Assembly (NCBI RefSeq): GCF_004319545.1
Contig: NZ_CP036313.1
Location: forward strand, 1,189,501 to 1,253,500
Direction of reading: 5' to 3'
Origin: Desulfobacter hydrogenophilus
Lineage (GTDB): Bacteria; Desulfobacterota; Desulfobacteria; Desulfobacterales; Desulfobacteraceae
Length of the DNA: 64,000 bases
Position 1 is the stretch's first letter; each line of letters begins with the position of its first letter. The position numbers were made by a program, and so were the translations under genes. Positions 30,832-40,036 of the stretch are shown here, one piece after another. The notes under the pieces were generated by a model. The model was not told where the DNA came from. It searched no databases and saw only the letters and a program-made list of their open reading frames with translations.

Positions 30832-30860
30832 TTGACATAATTTCAAGGATCTGATAGAAG
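30832..30860 (+). promoter_or_regulatory. Sigma70-type promoter for tRNA-Val
   Basis: TTGACA at 30832-30837 and TAGAAG at 30855-30860 with a 17-bp spacer, ending 15 bp before the mature tRNA 5' end. The -35 is perfect and the -10 weak. Confidence 0.5.
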
Positions 30861-30875
30861 CCATCTAAAGTTTAA

Positions 30876-30951
30876 TGGCGCGTAACTCAGTTGGTAGAGT
30901 GCTACCTCGACACGGTAGAAGTCAGCGGTTCAAGTCCGCTCGTGCCAACCA
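30876..30951 (+). tRNA. tRNA-Val (anticodon GAC), with C at position 33
   Basis: 76 nt with CCA encoded. The acceptor is TGGCGCG pairing with CGTGCCA, with one G-T pair. The D stem is ACTC/GAGT, the anticodon stem CTACC/GGTAG, and the T arm AGCGG TTCAAGT CCGCT. The anticodon loop is TCGACAC, giving GAC at positions 34-36 for valine. Position 33, almost always U, is C. The stems are intact, so it is probably expressed, but decoding may be affected. Confidence 0.9.
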
Positions 30952-30960
30952 TAAAAATAT

Positions 30961-30994
30961 AGGGCTTCCGGAAATCTTTCGTAAGCCCTTTTTT
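30961..30994 (+). terminator. Terminator after tRNA-Val
   Basis: AGGGCTT (30961-30967) pairs with AAGCCCT (30983-30989), with further pairing in the loop, followed by TTTTT. Ten bases after the tRNA. Confidence 0.75.
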
Positions 30995-31024
30995 GATTTT
31001 CTTTTCATGTTATCTCCAAAAAAC

Positions 31025-31960
31025 TCACCCAGGTCCGATACCATTCTTTATGAAGTTAAATGCGGCCATGAGTAAACCCATCAGGGTACCAACAAAAATA
31101 ATGGCCCGGATCTCCTCTATACCAAGTTTTCGGACTGCGGGATATTTTGCTGCCATGGCGCTTAGAAAAACAATGACAATAAAAGGCAGGGCCGGCAGGT
31201 ACAGGTCCATGGATCTTGCCGCTACAATGGAAAAAATCAGGCCAATGCCTGCCACGGGGAAAAATATCCGGGATTTGTTTTGTCTCTGTGTTGATTCGGC
31301 AAGGCTGAATATATTGTCATTCATGCTGAACCGAAGCGCACCTGCGGACAGCAAGGCCACCACGACCCAGTCAGAGATGCCGAACACGGGCATAAAGTAA
31401 GCATTGCCGGGCATGGGCATTTTCACCAGAAAAAAATTCACCAGGGGCGCAGGGCCTGTCATGCCTTCCCGGTAATAGTCGGAAATATCTTCTGCAAAGT
31501 TTCGGGTCGGGCCTGAAAAGACACTGAATATGTCCGACAGGGCCACGGCCATGCCAATGGGAATAAACTCAGAAGGTCGCTTCAGTGGGATGACCAGCCA
31601 GTGGCCCGCCACACAGGCTAAAAGCACCAGAGTTGCCGTGGACAGAGCGGTGATGGTATTGCTTTTCAGGCCTGCCTGCCCCACCGGCAAGTAAAGAATT
31701 ATAAAAATCAGCGTCAAAGCACCTATCCAGGACAGACGCCGGACCGTGTTTGTACCGATGGCCGGTTCAATCCGTCTTTGATAAATCCGGGTCATCCAGG
31801 CCAGGCAGGCAATAAGCCCCACAATAATAATATAATTAAATCCGGCCCAGATCGTTTCAGGCAATATCCGGCCCAGAGCCTGGAATCCAAATGTTCCCAG
31901 GCCCCAGATCAGATATATGCTGATTACAGGCTTAATCGGTATTCGTATCCGCCGCCGCAC
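31025..31960 (-). CDS. Integral membrane protein of unknown function
   Basis: 311 residues from a GTG at 31960, overlapping the DUF4438 gene end by 29 bp. About nine hydrophobic segments are visible, among them [68 protein letters not shown] and [15 protein letters not shown]. Basic loops alternate with the segments. A central motif [21 protein letters not shown] is unusual. No transporter family was recognised. Its tight link to DUF4438, the MFS gene and surE suggests one transcript. Confidence 0.75.
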   Translation of the reverse strand: MRRRIRIPIKPVISIYLIWGLGTFGFQALGRILPETIWAGFNYIIIVGLIACLAWMTRIYQRRIEPAIGTNTVRRLSWIGALTLIFIILYLPVGQAGLKSNTITALSTATLVLLACVAGHWLVIPLKRPSEFIPIGMAVALSDIFSVFSGPTRNFAEDISDYYREGMTGPAPLVNFFLVKMPMPGNAYFMPVFGISDWVVVALLSAGALRFSMNDNIFSLAESTQRQNKSRIFFPVAGIGLIFSIVAARSMDLYLPALPFIVIVFLSAMAAKYPAVRKLGIEEIRAIIFVGTLMGLLMAAFNFIKNGIGPG

Positions 31961-32834
31961 TGCCTATGCCGAGAAGATCGGCGATATTGGCAGACGGATC
32001 AATTTTAGGTTCAATTTTGGGGGTTGCACAGGTCAACAGTGTGGAGACGCCGGGACCATGCCCGGCCAGCAGGCAGTCGGAGTGCACCACAATACCGATG
32101 CTGACCGCACCCTGGACATAGGCCCTGCCATAGGAATTGTCATGGTCCATCAGGGCCACAAAATCCCCGAACCTGATTTTATCCAGATTGTATTTTCTCA
32201 CGGTCTCGGGATCCGAAGTCATGATATCATAATCACCGGCTCCCACATGGGCCCGTCCGACCCCCGATCCCATGCAGGGTGCAGGTACGATGGTGGTCAC
32301 CGGCACCTGGAGTATCCCTGACCCGGTTTCAACAATATCCATCTTTTCCAACAAATCCGGGTCCAAGTTGAACAGCTTGATTTCGGGATAATCCGTCAAG
32401 GCCAGTCCCTGGCCTTTGGCTCGGATCAGAATTTTGTCCTCATAGCTCATCTTTTCTTTGGTTTTCCGGGAAAACTCCACAATCACATGTTCGGAGCCGC
32501 CGTGGTGGCCCATGACCACACCGGTTTCTCCCTGGGCGTCCCCGGAAATGATCTTCGCCTGGTTGCCTACACAGGAAAAAAGTTGCAGAGTGTTGTTGGG
32601 GAAATCATTGGGGTTTTCCATATTGGCCGTGCAGGATACCCCGGGTTCGATATGGTCTCCGGCAAGGCCAAAAGCCGAGTCCCCGGCCTGAACATTGAGG
32701 GTAATACCGCCGATGCCAGGCAGAAGAAAGGGGTTTCCCTTATGGTCCACTTTCCAGCCGGCCCCTGCCCGGGGCATGCCGGGTTTGCAGGCCAGAAACA
32801 TTTCCACCACTTTATTTTTGTTTGTTTTGAGCAT
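31932..32834 (-). CDS. DUF4438 family protein
   Basis: 300 residues starting [21 protein letters not shown]. Typical family blocks are [43 protein letters not shown] and [23 protein letters not shown], ending with [25 protein letters not shown]4438 proteins occur in anaerobes and archaea; their function is unknown. The rich set of His, Asp and Gly suggests a metal or nucleotide site (inference). It lies 10 bp after the MFS gene and overlaps the next membrane gene. Confidence 0.85.
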   Translation of the reverse strand: MLKTNKNKVVEMFLACKPGMPRAGAGWKVDHKGNPFLLPGIGGITLNVQAGDSAFGLAGDHIEPGVSCTANMENPNDFPNNTLQLFSCVGNQAKIISGDAQGETGVVMGHHGGSEHVIVEFSRKTKEKMSYEDKILIRAKGQGLALTDYPEIKLFNLDPDLLEKMDIVETGSGILQVPVTTIVPAPCMGSGVGRAHVGAGDYDIMTSDPETVRKYNLDKIRFGDFVALMDHDNSYGRAYVQGAVSIGIVVHSDCLLAGHGPGVSTLLTCATPKIEPKIDPSANIADLLGIGSAAADTNTD

Positions 32835-32844
32835 GACATAATCC

Positions 32845-34011
32845 TTATTTTTTTAATTTAATGAGAAACGGGATTGCCGTAAAACCTGCCAAGGCGGAAA
32901 TGATAAACATCATTTCCAGGCCGAATGCGTCTGCAGCGGCCCCCGCCGCCACAACGGCCAGGGATCTTAAGGCAAAGGAGATCATCATGAAAAGACCGTT
33001 GGCGGCCGCGGGACTTTCCTTGGCATTCTCCTGTATCAGGGCCAGCATTACAGGGGTGGTTGACAATACGGTGAACCCTGTTATCAGAAGTGAAAGTATC
33101 TGGATTACACCTGTGGTTGTGGCAAACAATAAGATGGTTACAGGGGCTACGAGCAAGGCCCAGAACAGCACACGTCTCCGCCCTAAGCGGTCGGACAGGG
33201 TGCCTGCGGAAAGGATACCGGCAACGCCTGTGGCCTCATACAGGGTCAGTGCTGTGCCCCCCAGCCACAACGAGCCTGTGGCCTGTTCCACATACACCGT
33301 TAAAAACATGCCCATGGAGCCGTGCATCATGGCCCGGGCCAAAAGCACCCCTGCCAGGGGATTGAGTACATGACGCACCTCTTTGTAGGCATCGGTTAAA
33401 GAGCCCCGCCGCTTTGCTTTGACCGGCTCCTCGGAGGCTTCCAGGGTCATGAACAACAGCACCGAGGTGGCCATCGCCAGGGCCAGAACAAAATGGAAAT
33501 GGGCCAGCCCCAAAACAGATACAGCAGCCACGGCAAAGATGGGTCCCATTGTCCTTGCAAGCTCGCCGCCGGTCATGAAAAAACTCATGCCCCGGCCTTT
33601 GTACTTGCCTGAATATCTTGCCACAGTTACCGGGGCAGGGACATGGAAAAGGGATACCGAGATGCCGGAGACAAAGGCCAGGACCAGCAGCATACCATAG
33701 GACGGGGCAATACAGATGAGGCTCATGGGAATGGCGGTCAGGGTCGGGGCCAGAATCACCAACCAGCGGGCAAGTCCTTTGTTGTCGGCAAACAGACCAA
33801 TGAAGGGGTTGGCCAGGGACGGGATCTGCATGACCGTGGATAAAAGGCCAGCCTGGCTCAGGGTAATGGAAAGCTTTTCAATGATCAGGGGCAGCAGGGG
33901 GGCCAAAAAGCTTGTGTAAAGATCATGGATAAAATGAGCAAATGCTATCATGGAAACCCTGGAAGCTTGAAATTCGGAAGACTGTGCCGTGTTTTTATCT
34001 GGTGTTGTCAT
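32845..34011 (-). CDS. Major facilitator superfamily transporter, fosmidomycin-resistance-like
   Basis: 388 residues with about twelve transmembrane segments. The N-terminal [20 protein letters not shown] is typical of the Fsr-like MFS group, and motif A-like [13 protein letters not shown] and [15 protein letters not shown] are present. It probably exports a small molecule; substrate unknown. The start codon abuts the surE stop without a gap, so surE, this gene, DUF4438 and the membrane gene likely form one operon, opposite the divergent tetR. Confidence 0.88.
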   Translation of the reverse strand: MTTPDKNTAQSSEFQASRVSMIAFAHFIHDLYTSFLAPLLPLIIEKLSITLSQAGLLSTVMQIPSLANPFIGLFADNKGLARWLVILAPTLTAIPMSLICIAPSYGMLLVLAFVSGISVSLFHVPAPVTVARYSGKYKGRGMSFFMTGGELARTMGPIFAVAAVSVLGLAHFHFVLALAMATSVLLFMTLEASEEPVKAKRRGSLTDAYKEVRHVLNPLAGVLLARAMMHGSMGMFLTVYVEQATGSLWLGGTALTLYEATGVAGILSAGTLSDRLGRRRVLFWALLVAPVTILLFATTTGVIQILSLLITGFTVLSTTPVMLALIQENAKESPAAANGLFMMISFALRSLAVVAAGAAADAFGLEMMFIISALAGFTAIPFLIKLKK

Positions 34012-34761
34012 TTAAAAATCAGCCTTTGCAACCACATCGATGGCTGCATGGGCGGTCATGTCGCACTGTAGGGGTGTGATGGAGATATAATTTTTAAGCA
34101 GCGCACTGTTATCAGACCCTTCACATGGCACCGCCTGCTCCATGCCGGCGTACCAATAATATGTCAGGTCCCTGGGATTCAGGCGGCGGTCAAACACATT
34201 TATCAGGTTGTTATCTGCCTGTGCCGTTACTTTTGTGCCCGCGATCCGGTCAAAGGAAATGGCCGGTGCATTGATGTTCAGGAAAACGCCTGGAGGAAGA
34301 TTCAAGTCCATGGCTTTATCCAGAATAGACGCTGTATAGGCTGCTATGCCCTGAAAGTCCATGGTCTCGCCGTACTGGATGGATACGGCAATGGCGGGGA
34401 TTTTGTTAATAGCTGCTTCCCGGGCCGCGCCCACGGTACCGGAGTAGTTGATGTTTAACCCGGTGTTGGACCCGGCATTGATTCCTGAAATCACAAGATC
34501 CGGTATCTGGTCGCAGATATCAAACAGGGCCAGTTTGACGCAGTCGGCCGGGTTGCCGGTAACCGCATGACCAAAGTTGTTGTGGCCCAAACGCACCTTC
34601 TGGTGTTTCAGCGGCGTATGCAGGGTAATGCCATGGCCCACGGCGCTTTTTTCCCTGTCCGGGGCTGCCAGGGTCACCTCATGGTCTGAATTTAAGGCAT
34701 TGAACAGCGCCCGGATACCCGGGGCCTGATAGCCGTCGTCATTGGTCACTAATATTTTCAT
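34012..34761 (-). CDS. surE: 5'/3'-nucleotidase SurE
   Basis: 249 residues. The conserved start MKILVTNDDGYQAPGIRAL holds the Asp pair for metal binding, and VISGINAGSNTGLNINYSGTVGAA the Ser/Asn-rich loop. It dephosphorylates nucleoside monophosphates and has roles in stationary phase. It is the first gene of a four-gene minus-strand unit and is divergent from tetR across a 168-bp gap. Confidence 0.95.
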   Translation of the reverse strand: MKILVTNDDGYQAPGIRALFNALNSDHEVTLAAPDREKSAVGHGITLHTPLKHQKVRLGHNNFGHAVTGNPADCVKLALFDICDQIPDLVISGINAGSNTGLNINYSGTVGAAREAAINKIPAIAVSIQYGETMDFQGIAAYTASILDKAMDLNLPPGVFLNINAPAISFDRIAGTKVTAQADNNLINVFDRRLNPRDLTYYWYAGMEQAVPCEGSDNSALLKNYISITPLQCDMTAHAAIDVVAKADF

Positions 34762-34811
34762 AACTTGTTTCGATCCTGTTGCAGATTTGCGCGTTTAAAA
34801 AGTTTTTACGC

Positions 34812-34830
34812 TTATGTTGATAAAACATAA
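34812..34830. promoter_or_regulatory. Palindromic candidate operator between surE and tetR
   Basis: TTATGTT-GATAA-AACATAA, a perfect 7-5-7 inverted repeat in the intergenic region of surE (minus) and the TetR-type gene (plus). TetR regulators commonly bind such dyads in a divergent promoter region. Site function is inference from position and symmetry. Confidence 0.5.
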
Positions 34831-34929
34831 AAAAGGAGACAACTGCAATAAAAATTGACAAAAAAGGCTACAGCCTTATATATTATAAATTGATTAGCGT
34901 ATAAACAATAAAAATAGGCAAAATAATTT

Positions 34930-35544
34930 ATGGGAAGAAAAAGCATATCTCATATCAGAAAACCTGAGATACTGAGACATACCTATAAGGTTGTGGAAGA
35001 AGAAGGCTTTAAGGGTATGACCATCGGTAAAATCGCAAAACGCATGGGTGTCAATTCAGGTCTGCTTATTCATTACTTTAAGAGCAAGGAAGGCTTGATT
35101 ATGGAAATGGTAGATTTCCTTTATGAAACTTCCATGAACAATTATCTCAAGGAGTTGGAGACGCTCACCAGTTCCAAGGAGCGAATGGATACCCTGCTGG
35201 AAATCCTTTTTGACGCCAGAGGCACTTGGCCCCAGCGGGATGCGGTGTTTTGGTCCTGTTATGCCATGGGATTCAGGGATGAAAATATCAGGGAAAGAAT
35301 TCGGGACATGATGCTTAAATTCATTGAATTCGGCATTGAAGAAATCGCAGGCTGGGAAAAAACAGGCCTTGCCAGTGTAGAAAATAAAAAAAGAGCCTCC
35401 GCCAAAATTTTTGCCCTGTCAGAGGGCTTTGGTATTGTGAAAAATTCACTGGATGATCCGAAGCTTATTCAGGAAGTTGCCGACTTTTTTAAAAACACCA
35501 CCCTGCAAATTTTAAATTGCAAATCATCATTAAATAAAGATTAG
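34930..35544 (+). CDS. TetR family transcriptional regulator
   Basis: 204 residues. The N-terminal helix-turn-helix is RHTYKVVEEEGFKGMTIGKIAKRMGVNSGLLIHYFKSKE (about residues 17-55, shown here only in part by its key residues G30, I33, G41 and F50). The C-terminal ligand domain resembles BetI-like proteins. It is divergent from the surE-MFS operon and likely controls it, since TetR proteins often regulate adjacent efflux genes. Ligand unknown. Confidence 0.9.
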   Translation: MGRKSISHIRKPEILRHTYKVVEEEGFKGMTIGKIAKRMGVNSGLLIHYFKSKEGLIMEMVDFLYETSMNNYLKELETLTSSKERMDTLLEILFDARGTWPQRDAVFWSCYAMGFRDENIRERIRDMMLKFIEFGIEEIAGWEKTGLASVENKKRASAKIFALSEGFGIVKNSLDDPKLIQEVADFFKNTTLQILNCKSSLNKD

Positions 35545-35604
35545 CTCTGAACGCCGTCCTGCTTTGTTGTTCCCGGCAAAGCTGTTTTACATCTTTTCCG
35601 ACTT

Positions 35605-36519
35605 TTATAAAATTAGTACCACAGACAGTGAAATCAAGGAGAACAATGTTGACATCATCACTGCTGTGGATGCAAGTTCCACATCTGAGTTCAGCTGGGC
35701 TGACAATACGGCAATCGCCGTGGAGGTGGGCAGACTGAAATAAATCATGCCTGTCTTGAATGCTGTATCAGACACGGAAAACAGTATAAGCATAATATAT
35801 CCTGTCACCGGCATGATGACCAGTTTGATGGCCGCAGCCGCCAGGGCGTTGGGCCAATGCCGTGAAATACCTGCAAACGTGAGGGTGCCGCCCATGGAAA
35901 TCAGGGCAAGGGGCAGCGTCATGGAAGCCACCAGGGCAAGAAAGTTATCGATAAATGCGGGCAGGCGATATCCTGAACCGGATAGGAGCAGGCCTGCGGC
36001 ACACCCAATGATCAGTGGGTTGGAGATCAGTGCCCGTAATAAAAGCCACAGGCGTTGACCCACGGAAGGGGTTCGGCCTGAATGCCAGATCAGCACGGAA
36101 ACCGAAAGCACATTGATGACAGGAATCAGGCATCCGATAAGGATGCTGAAGAGCCTTACGCCCTCTTCTCCGAGAACCGTAAGGACCGTGGCCATACCGA
36201 TATAGGTGTTGAACCGGATCGAGGCCTGGAAAAAGGATCCAACCGCTTTGTCCTCAATTTTTGTTTTACGTATAAAAAAATAAGAGAACAGGGAAACCAG
36301 AAATATCGTCACAAGTACGGCCATAAGAAGCCCGGCTCCGGATGCCTCCGTGCCGGTTGATTTGGCTGTTTTCCAGAAAAGCATCACCGGGAAAAAAATA
36401 TAGTACACCAGTTTATCAAGGGTGTTTAAAAAGTCATCCGACGTCATGCCCTGGCGCTTGAGTGCATAGCCCAATGCCATCATGGCGAGCAGGGGGAACA
36501 GGGTGTTGATTATTATCAT
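35605..36519 (-). CDS. AEC family transporter (auxin efflux carrier-like permease)
   Basis: 304 residues from the ATG at 36519 with AAGAGAT upstream; the longer open frame adds 25 residues without a site. Hydrophobic segments come in two sets of about five: NTLFPLLAMMALGYALKRQG, LVYYIFFPVMLFW, LLMAVLVTIFLVSLFSYFFI, then GCAAGLLLSGSGYRLP, VASMTLPLALISMGG and ALAAAAIKLVIMPVTGYIML. AEC proteins move organic acids such as malate or malonate. Divergent from the Fe-S gene at 36665. Confidence 0.88.
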   Translation of the reverse strand: MIIINTLFPLLAMMALGYALKRQGMTSDDFLNTLDKLVYYIFFPVMLFWKTAKSTGTEASGAGLLMAVLVTIFLVSLFSYFFIRKTKIEDKAVGSFFQASIRFNTYIGMATVLTVLGEEGVRLFSILIGCLIPVINVLSVSVLIWHSGRTPSVGQRLWLLLRALISNPLIIGCAAGLLLSGSGYRLPAFIDNFLALVASMTLPLALISMGGTLTFAGISRHWPNALAAAAIKLVIMPVTGYIMLILFSVSDTAFKTGMIYFSLPTSTAIAVLSAQLNSDVELASTAVMMSTLFSLISLSVVLIL

Positions 36520-36664
36520 GTTCGATCTCTTTGAGTAGTTAATTTTTATTTTTATTCGCGGACTATACACCAATTTGGTGCAAAAAACTAGCATCTTTCA
36601 ATTTTATCCTTGAACAGGTAAAATTCTATAAAAATTAATTTTCTCATGAAGGGAGAGCTGTACC

Positions 36665-37726
36665 ATGGGCGATCTTTATAAAAAACTGGCCCTGCATTTG
36701 GATAAAATGCCGGCGGGTTTTCCGGCAACAGGTTCCGGTGTTGAAGTAAAAATTCTTGAACGGCTTTTTACACAAGAAGAGGCAGCCATTGTGCTTGGGT
36801 TGAACATGTGGCCGGAAACTGTACAGGTTATTGCTGAACGTCTGTCAACGGATCCTGATCGTTTGGGTAACACACTCATGGAGATGTCCAAAAAAGGGCT
36901 GATTTTCAGGGCCGGCAAAGATGATTCGCCGTCATATATGGCCATCCAGTTTGTGATCGGTATCTGGGAATTCAATCTCAACCGGCTCAATACGGACCTG
37001 ATCAAGGATGTGAATGAATATCTGCCCCAATATATGAAAAAAAGCTGGCTCAAATATAAAACCAAACAGCTGCGTGTCATCCCGGTGTCCAAAACGGTGA
37101 CTGTGGACCTGGCCACCATGCCCTATGAGACCGCCGAAGAGATCATTTCCAAACAAAAGAAAATTGTGGTCAGTGACTGCATCTGCCGTAAGGAGCATGA
37201 GATGGTGGGGCAACCCTGTGATTACCCCATGGAGGTGTGTCTTACTTTTGGCACCGGGGCCTACTATTATGAAGGAAACGGCTTGGGCCGATCCATTGAT
37301 GTGGAAGAAGCCTTGGGGATTCTTGAAAAAGGGCGCCGGGCAGGGCTTGTCCTCCAACCGGGCAACGCAAAGGATCCTGGTAATATCTGCATGTGCTGCG
37401 GGTGCTGTTGTCAGGTGCTGGGGAATTTGAAAAAACTCGCACAGCCGGCAAAGGCCGTACATTCCAACTATTTTGCCCTGGTTGATGCGGATGAATGTGT
37501 GGGGTGTGAAGCCTGTATGGACCGCTGTCATATGGATGCCATTGCCATGGATGACGCGGTGGCAAAGGTAAACTTTGACCGGTGTATCGGTTGTGGGGTG
37601 TGCGTTCCTGTCTGTCCGTCCGGGGCCATTGCCCTGGTTAAAAAGCAGGAAACGGATCAATATGATCCGCCTGCAAATACGTTTGAGACATATTTAACCA
37701 TGGCCCAGGAAAGAGGCAATATTTAG
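36665..37726 (+). CDS. 4Fe-4S ferredoxin-type protein with winged-helix-like N-terminus
   Basis: 353 residues with AAGGGAGAG before the ATG. Residues 1-90 look like a winged helix (ERLFTQEEAAIVLGL, DRLGNTLMEMSKKGLIFR). The middle carries many cysteines: DCICRKEHEMVGQPCD and NICMCCGCCCQVLGNL, probably binding a further cluster or metal. Two [4Fe-4S] motifs end the protein: CVGCEACMDRCH and CIGCGVCVPVCP. Such proteins are common in sulfate reducers and act in electron transfer of unknown specificity. It stands alone; nothing follows for 550 bp. Confidence 0.85.
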   Translation: MGDLYKKLALHLDKMPAGFPATGSGVEVKILERLFTQEEAAIVLGLNMWPETVQVIAERLSTDPDRLGNTLMEMSKKGLIFRAGKDDSPSYMAIQFVIGIWEFNLNRLNTDLIKDVNEYLPQYMKKSWLKYKTKQLRVIPVSKTVTVDLATMPYETAEEIISKQKKIVVSDCICRKEHEMVGQPCDYPMEVCLTFGTGAYYYEGNGLGRSIDVEEALGILEKGRRAGLVLQPGNAKDPGNICMCCGCCCQVLGNLKKLAQPAKAVHSNYFALVDADECVGCEACMDRCHMDAIAMDDAVAKVNFDRCIGCGVCVPVCPSGAIALVKKQETDQYDPPANTFETYLTMAQERGNI

Positions 37727-38287
37727 TGCCCGACCGAAAACCGTAAATTTTGCCGATTACATGTAGCGGCTCGGAATAATTAAGGCCGGGCTCTGTTTAT
37801 ACGTTTCTATAAATTATGTCTCACGAATTCAACAGAACCATGAGTAAATAAGACCATGTTTTTTAAGACGGGAATTTAAGATATGGAAAGTATCGATATA
37901 CCGTTCAGAGTGACAATACCGAAATCAGTTTCATTAAACGATCGTTTTTTGAGACTCAATAAAAAAGGATGTCATATTTTTAAAACAAGAACACCGAGCC
38001 TTGCTTCTGCTATTTTTCACTTTTTGGAAATCATTGGGAGCGATTGATCATACCATTAGTGCTTGGTCAACTATGTGGCCAGCTGAAGAAAAAAAATTGC
38101 AAGCCTTTCCAGATGATGTTAATGATTTCAGCATTGATTTTTTTTACAATTATACCGGTCTGGTTATTCTTACTTTTCGGATGTTATCCCGTTAGATAAG
38201 TGAATATGAAAGATAAACAGAAACTACACATCAACTTGTTCACATTGGACACACGGGGGCGGGCTGGCAAATTACCCGATAATATGG
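37727..38287. other. AT-rich gap with short broken frames
   Basis: 560 bp before the accessory hairpin. Two short overlapping open frames occur, 37883-38047 (starting MESIDIPFRVTIPKSV) and 38001-38195 (TTG start, LLLFFTFWKSLGAID). Neither matches a family I recognise, and the overlap suggests a decayed gene. A GTTAGAT heptamer lies at 38191-38197, the same as at the HEPN cassette edge, but no hairpin adjoins it. Confidence 0.45.
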
Positions 38288-38360
38288 TACGGCTGAAGCT
38301 TTGCTTCGCTGCCGCAAAACTTCGTTATGTCGGACAAAGCGAAGCAAAGCTTCAGCCGTA
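38288..38360. repeat. Long perfect hairpin upstream of the kinase gene
   Basis: Arms of 23 bp (38288-38310 and 38338-38360) are perfect inverted repeats with the core GGCTGAAGCTTTGCTTCGCT, separated by 27 bp. There is no T-tract. It lies 119 bp upstream of the kinase ATG. It may be a REP-like element, a regulatory structure, or a mobile-element end. Confidence 0.7.
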
Positions 38361-38479
38361 GTCAAAGGCGAATTTTCCACCCCACTACCCCGTGGCCATT
38401 GAACAAACCAATACACTGGACAAGCCAGTGATTTAAATATTAGAAGTAATAAAACTAAATACATGGCAAGACAGATCAC

Positions 38480-40018
38480 ATGAATAATTATTTAGCTGGC
38501 CCTGATAAAAATGAGCAATACACAAACCTAGTTCCTTTTGATAAAGGGGGAATGGGCGAAATATATCTAGCAGATGACACTGTTAATAATGAGAAAGTTG
38601 CCATCAAGATCATAGATTTGCCACAAAAAGAATATGCAGAAATGCTAATGAGAGAGTTGGATGTCTCTCTAAGCTTATCAGGAGACAATATAGTATCAAC
38701 ATTATTTGCTGGTAAAAAATCTTTTGCTAGCCATGATCAAATATATATAGTTCAAAAGTTCTATAATTCTGGAAATCTTAGAAATAAAATAATTAAAAAT
38801 ATTCCGCTGAATGAGTGTTTTAGCATGATGCTTGACATTCTTAATGGTGCAATAGTTGTTCACAAAAAAATAGTCCACAGAGATTTAAAACCCGAAAATA
38901 TTCTTGTTGATAATGATGGAAATTTACATATAGCAGACTTTGGTCTAGCGAAATATATCGAAGAAGAAACGAGAACACGAACATTTAAAGGCAGTGGTAC
39001 ATACCCGTACATGGCACCAGAGTGTTGGACCAATCAAGAAAATACAGTTGCAATGGACATTTATGCTCTAGGGATAATATTTTATGAAATATTAGCTGGT
39101 GGCCTACCAGATCGATTTTCAAATCCTGACGATTGGAGAGATTACCATCTATTCTCTCAATTACCAGATATCGTTGGATTCAGAACAGATGTCCCAGTAA
39201 AGCTAAAACAAATAATTTCAAAAATGACAGAGAAAAGGATATCCGATAGATTTGAATCCGTATCCGAGGTTAGCGAAAGAATTAGAGAGGCCATGAGTCA
39301 GTCTATGACGGAACAAAGCGAATTCTCTAATCTCGCAAATTTAGCCCACTCAACTAACCAATTGTTATCATCAAAAAAATTAGAACAAAAGCGCATAGAA
39401 GAAGAAAAAGAGAAACTTGAGAAAACCCTTAACTTTCACGTAGAAGAACTATTTTCAGACATCAAAAGAATTGTCAATGGTATTAACTCGCAACTTGAAG
39501 GTGTAGAAATACAATTGACAAATAGCCGTTTCACAGGTGTTATTGAATCTCGAAAGTTGGAACTTAAATTTAATAATAAATCTATATATATACAGTTTTA
39601 TCCTAGTTCAACATTTCCTTCTTACGAGCGTGATAGAGCTGTAAACATAAGAAATATTCAAGGAAGTCGACGTGACATTTTCTTTCAACCTCCTGGGGCG
39701 AGCATTTTTGAACAAAAGAACTTTATTCTTTTAGGCAATGTTCATTGCAATCATCAAAACCCTAACCTTCATGCATGTTATGGTTTCAATCCTATTTTGG
39801 TGAAAGCAAAAGAAGAGCAATATGGTAAATGGTATAGAGCGCAATTCAAAGATTCATCCTTGGGACATCAATTAAATAGAAAAGATTTTTCTTTAAGAGA
39901 TGCTGATTTTTTACAAGAGTTTGAAAATTGTTTTGCAATGCATACTCTAGACGTTGATTATCAAGAACTTAAAGACGCAGATTTAACGAGAGCAATACAG
40001 GAAATTCTTACACCATAA
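38480..40018 (+). CDS. Soluble Hanks-type Ser/Thr protein kinase with unknown C-terminal domain
   Basis: 512 residues. The kinase domain (about 14-280) appears complete: Gly-rich loop KGGMGEIY (22-29), Lys43 in VAIKI, HRDLKPEN (133-140, catalytic D135), DFG (153-155) and APE (179-181), with an activation loop containing several Thr. A charged coiled coil follows at about 300-330 (KKLEQKRIEEEKEKLEKTL). The last 180 residues belong to no domain I recognise. No transmembrane segment and no PASTA repeats are present, unlike housekeeping PknB kinases. Composition is clearly more AT-rich than its flanks. The intron and HEPN gene follow. A defence role is a hypothesis. Confidence 0.85.
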   Translation: MNNYLAGPDKNEQYTNLVPFDKGGMGEIYLADDTVNNEKVAIKIIDLPQKEYAEMLMRELDVSLSLSGDNIVSTLFAGKKSFASHDQIYIVQKFYNSGNLRNKIIKNIPLNECFSMMLDILNGAIVVHKKIVHRDLKPENILVDNDGNLHIADFGLAKYIEEETRTRTFKGSGTYPYMAPECWTNQENTVAMDIYALGIIFYEILAGGLPDRFSNPDDWRDYHLFSQLPDIVGFRTDVPVKLKQIISKMTEKRISDRFESVSEVSERIREAMSQSMTEQSEFSNLANLAHSTNQLLSSKKLEQKRIEEEKEKLEKTLNFHVEELFSDIKRIVNGINSQLEGVEIQLTNSRFTGVIESRKLELKFNNKSIYIQFYPSSTFPSYERDRAVNIRNIQGSRRDIFFQPPGASIFEQKNFILLGNVHCNHQNPNLHACYGFNPILVKAKEEQYGKWYRAQFKDSSLGHQLNRKDFSLRDADFLQEFENCFAMHTLDVDYQELKDADLTRAIQEILTP

Positions 40019-40036
40019 ATTGATAAAAAACTTCTA

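Noticed and set aside
37883..38195. Two short overlapping frames in the AT-rich gap, possible small genes
   Set aside because: They overlap in different frames, the second needs a TTG start, and neither has a good ribosome site or family resemblance.
38288..38360. Hairpin before the kinase as a second attC site
   Set aside because: It lacks RYYYAAC and GTTRRRY boxes at its ends and has no bulged base; only the hairpin shape agrees.
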